DNA of 64,000 nucleotides from positions 2,719,006 through 2,783,005 of the forward strand of contig JAZBQD010000019.1 of the NCBI GenBank assembly GCA_036583965.1, given 5' to 3'. The position numbers and the translations under genes are program-made. The notes under the pieces are model-generated. The model was not told the DNA's origin. It saw only the letters and a list, made by a program, of their open reading frames with translations, and searched no databases. Below, piece after piece: positions 62,441 to 64,000 of this stretch. Origin of the DNA: Prunella strophiata (lineage: Eukaryota; Chordata; Aves; Passeriformes; Prunellidae). How positions within the stretch are numbered: the first letter of the stretch is position 1; every line of letters begins with the position of its first letter.

Positions 62441-64000
62441 ACGGAACGGCACGGAACGGCACGGAACGGCACGGAACGGCACGGAACGGCACGGAACGGC
62501 ACGGAACGGCACGGAACGGCACGGAACGGCACGGAACGGCACGGAACGGCACGGAACGGCACGGAACGGCACGGAACGGCACGGAACGGCACGGAACGGC
62601 ACGGAACGGCACGGAACGGCACGGAACGGCACGGAACGGCACGGAACGGCACGGAACGGCACGGAACGGCACGGAACGGCACGGAACGGCACGGAACGGC
62701 ACGGAACGGCACGGAACGGCACGGAACGGCACGGAACGGCACGGAACGGCACGGAACGGCACGGAACGGCACGGAACGGCACGGAACGGCACGGAACGGC
62801 ACGGAACGGCACGGAACGGCACGGAACGGCACGGAACGGCACGGAACGGCACGGAACGGCACGGAACGGCACGGAACGGCACGGAACGGCACGGAACGGC
62901 ACGGAACGGCACGGAACGGCACGGAACGGCACGGAACGGCACGGAACGGCACGGAACGGCACGGAACGGCACGGAACGGCACGGAACGGCACGGAACGGC
63001 ACGGAACGGCACGGAACGGCACGGAACGGCACGGAACGGCACGGAACGGCACGGAACGGCACGGAACGGCACGGAACGGCACGGAACGGCACGGAACGGC
63101 ACGGAACGGCACGGAACGGCACGGAACGGCACGGAACGGCACGGAACGGCACGGAACGGCACGGAACGGCACGGAACGGCACGGAACGGCACGGAACGGC
63201 ACGGAACGGCACGGAACGGCACGGAACGGCACGGAACGGCACGGAACGGCACGGAACGGCACGGAACGGCACGGAACGGCACGGAACGGCACGGAACGGC
63301 ACGGAACGGCACGGAACGGCACGGAACGGCACGGAACGGCACGGAACGGCACGGAACGGCACGGAACGGCACGGAACGGCACGGAACGGCACGGAACGGC
63401 ACGGAACGGCACGGAACGGCACGGAACGGCACGGAACGGCACGGAACGGCACGGAACGGCACGGAACGGCACGGAACGGCACGGAACGGCACGGAACGGC
63501 ACGGAACGGCACGGAACGGCACGGAACGGCACGGAACGGCACGGAACGGCACGGAACGGCACGGAACGGCACGGAACGGCACGGAACGGCACGGAACGGC
63601 ACGGAACGGCACGGAACGGCACGGAACGGCACGGAACGGCACGGAACGGCACGGAACGGCACGGAACGGCACGGAACGGCACGGAACGGCACGGAACGGC
63701 ACGGAACGGCACGGAACGGCACGGAACGGCACGGAACGGCACGGAACGGCACGGAACGGCACGGAACGGCACGGAACGGCACGGAACGGCACGGAACGGC
63801 ACGGAACGGCACGGAACGGCACGGAACGGCACGGAACGGCACGGAACGGCACGGAACGGCACGGAACGGCACGGAACGGCACGGAACGGCACGGAACGGC
63901 ACGGAACGGCACGGAACGGCACGGAACGGCACGGAACGGCACGGAACGGCACGGAACGGCACGGAACGGCACGGAACGGCACGGAACGGCACGGAACGGC
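62436..64000. repeat. Perfect 10-bp GC-rich array, at least 156 copies
   Basis: ACGGAACGGC repeats with no variation I could see from 62441 to the window end (1,560 bp, 156 copies), after a half unit at 62436-62440. Because 10 is not a multiple of 3, the translation cycles through ten residues and never stops. That produces the false open frames of 529, 750 and 884 codons on the minus strand. The array begins about 235 bp upstream of the DDHD1 start codon and continues beyond the window. Confidence 0.99.

Noticed and set aside
61318..63992. Minus-strand open frames of 529, 750 and 884 codons
   Set aside because: Most of their length is the 10-bp array read as a 10-residue cycle. Only the 61507-62201 part overlaps real DDHD1 coding sequence, and no single one of these frames encodes all of it.

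Overview
The window is vertebrate nuclear DNA and looks like a songbird (passerine) genome. It carries many CR1 LINE 3' ends in both orientations, LTR elements of the kinds I know from passerines, and exons of three vertebrate genes known from human 14q22. All three genes lie on the minus strand, and only part of each is present: RTRAF exon 1 (2028-2088), the last coding exon of GNG2 (11413-11541), and the first four coding exons of DDHD1 (62201 down to 34096). I found no plus-strand gene, tRNA, rRNA or CRISPR array. The very long open frames in the window are translations of tandem repeats.

Layout. 1-2027: RTRAF intron 1, with a 14-bp minisatellite, an A-rich and AT-rich block, a duplicated CR1 end and a 0.7-kb hexamer array. 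2028-2530: RTRAF exon 1 and its CpG-rich promoter. 2540-3850: a 21-bp minisatellite upstream of RTRAF. 4200-7600: CR1 and LTR insertions. About 7880-11412: probable GNG2 3' UTR, containing a 1-kb minisatellite. 11413-11541: GNG2 last exon. 11542-22677: GNG2 intron, with a 2.8-kb minisatellite of 44/54-bp units running straight into 2.8 kb of pure A/T (mostly a pentamer). 22678-23177: exactly 500 N. 23178-62201: DDHD1 introns 4, 3, 2 and 1 and exons 4 to 1, with about 16 CR1 pieces and several solo LTRs. 62436-64000: a perfect 10-bp array, at least 156 copies, just upstream of DDHD1 and running off the window.

The 500-N run is a scaffolding placeholder. GNG2's first coding exon and all DDHD1 exons after exon 4, including those for the catalytic serine and the DDHD domain, were not found on either side. 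In human, as I recall it, GNG2 and DDHD1 are more than 1 Mb apart and on opposite strands, so the join here may be a misplaced or inverted contig. DDHD1 exon 1 also needs a one-base frame correction to connect its recognisable start codon with the rest of the protein.

I saw no undescribed multi-gene system. The most unusual features are the large tandem arrays packed against gene boundaries and the structures they could form (G-quadruplex or R-loop, extreme CpG density, long A/T tract, polypurine tract). Three complete solo LTRs of one family, each with its own 6-bp target duplication, give a clean insertion record.
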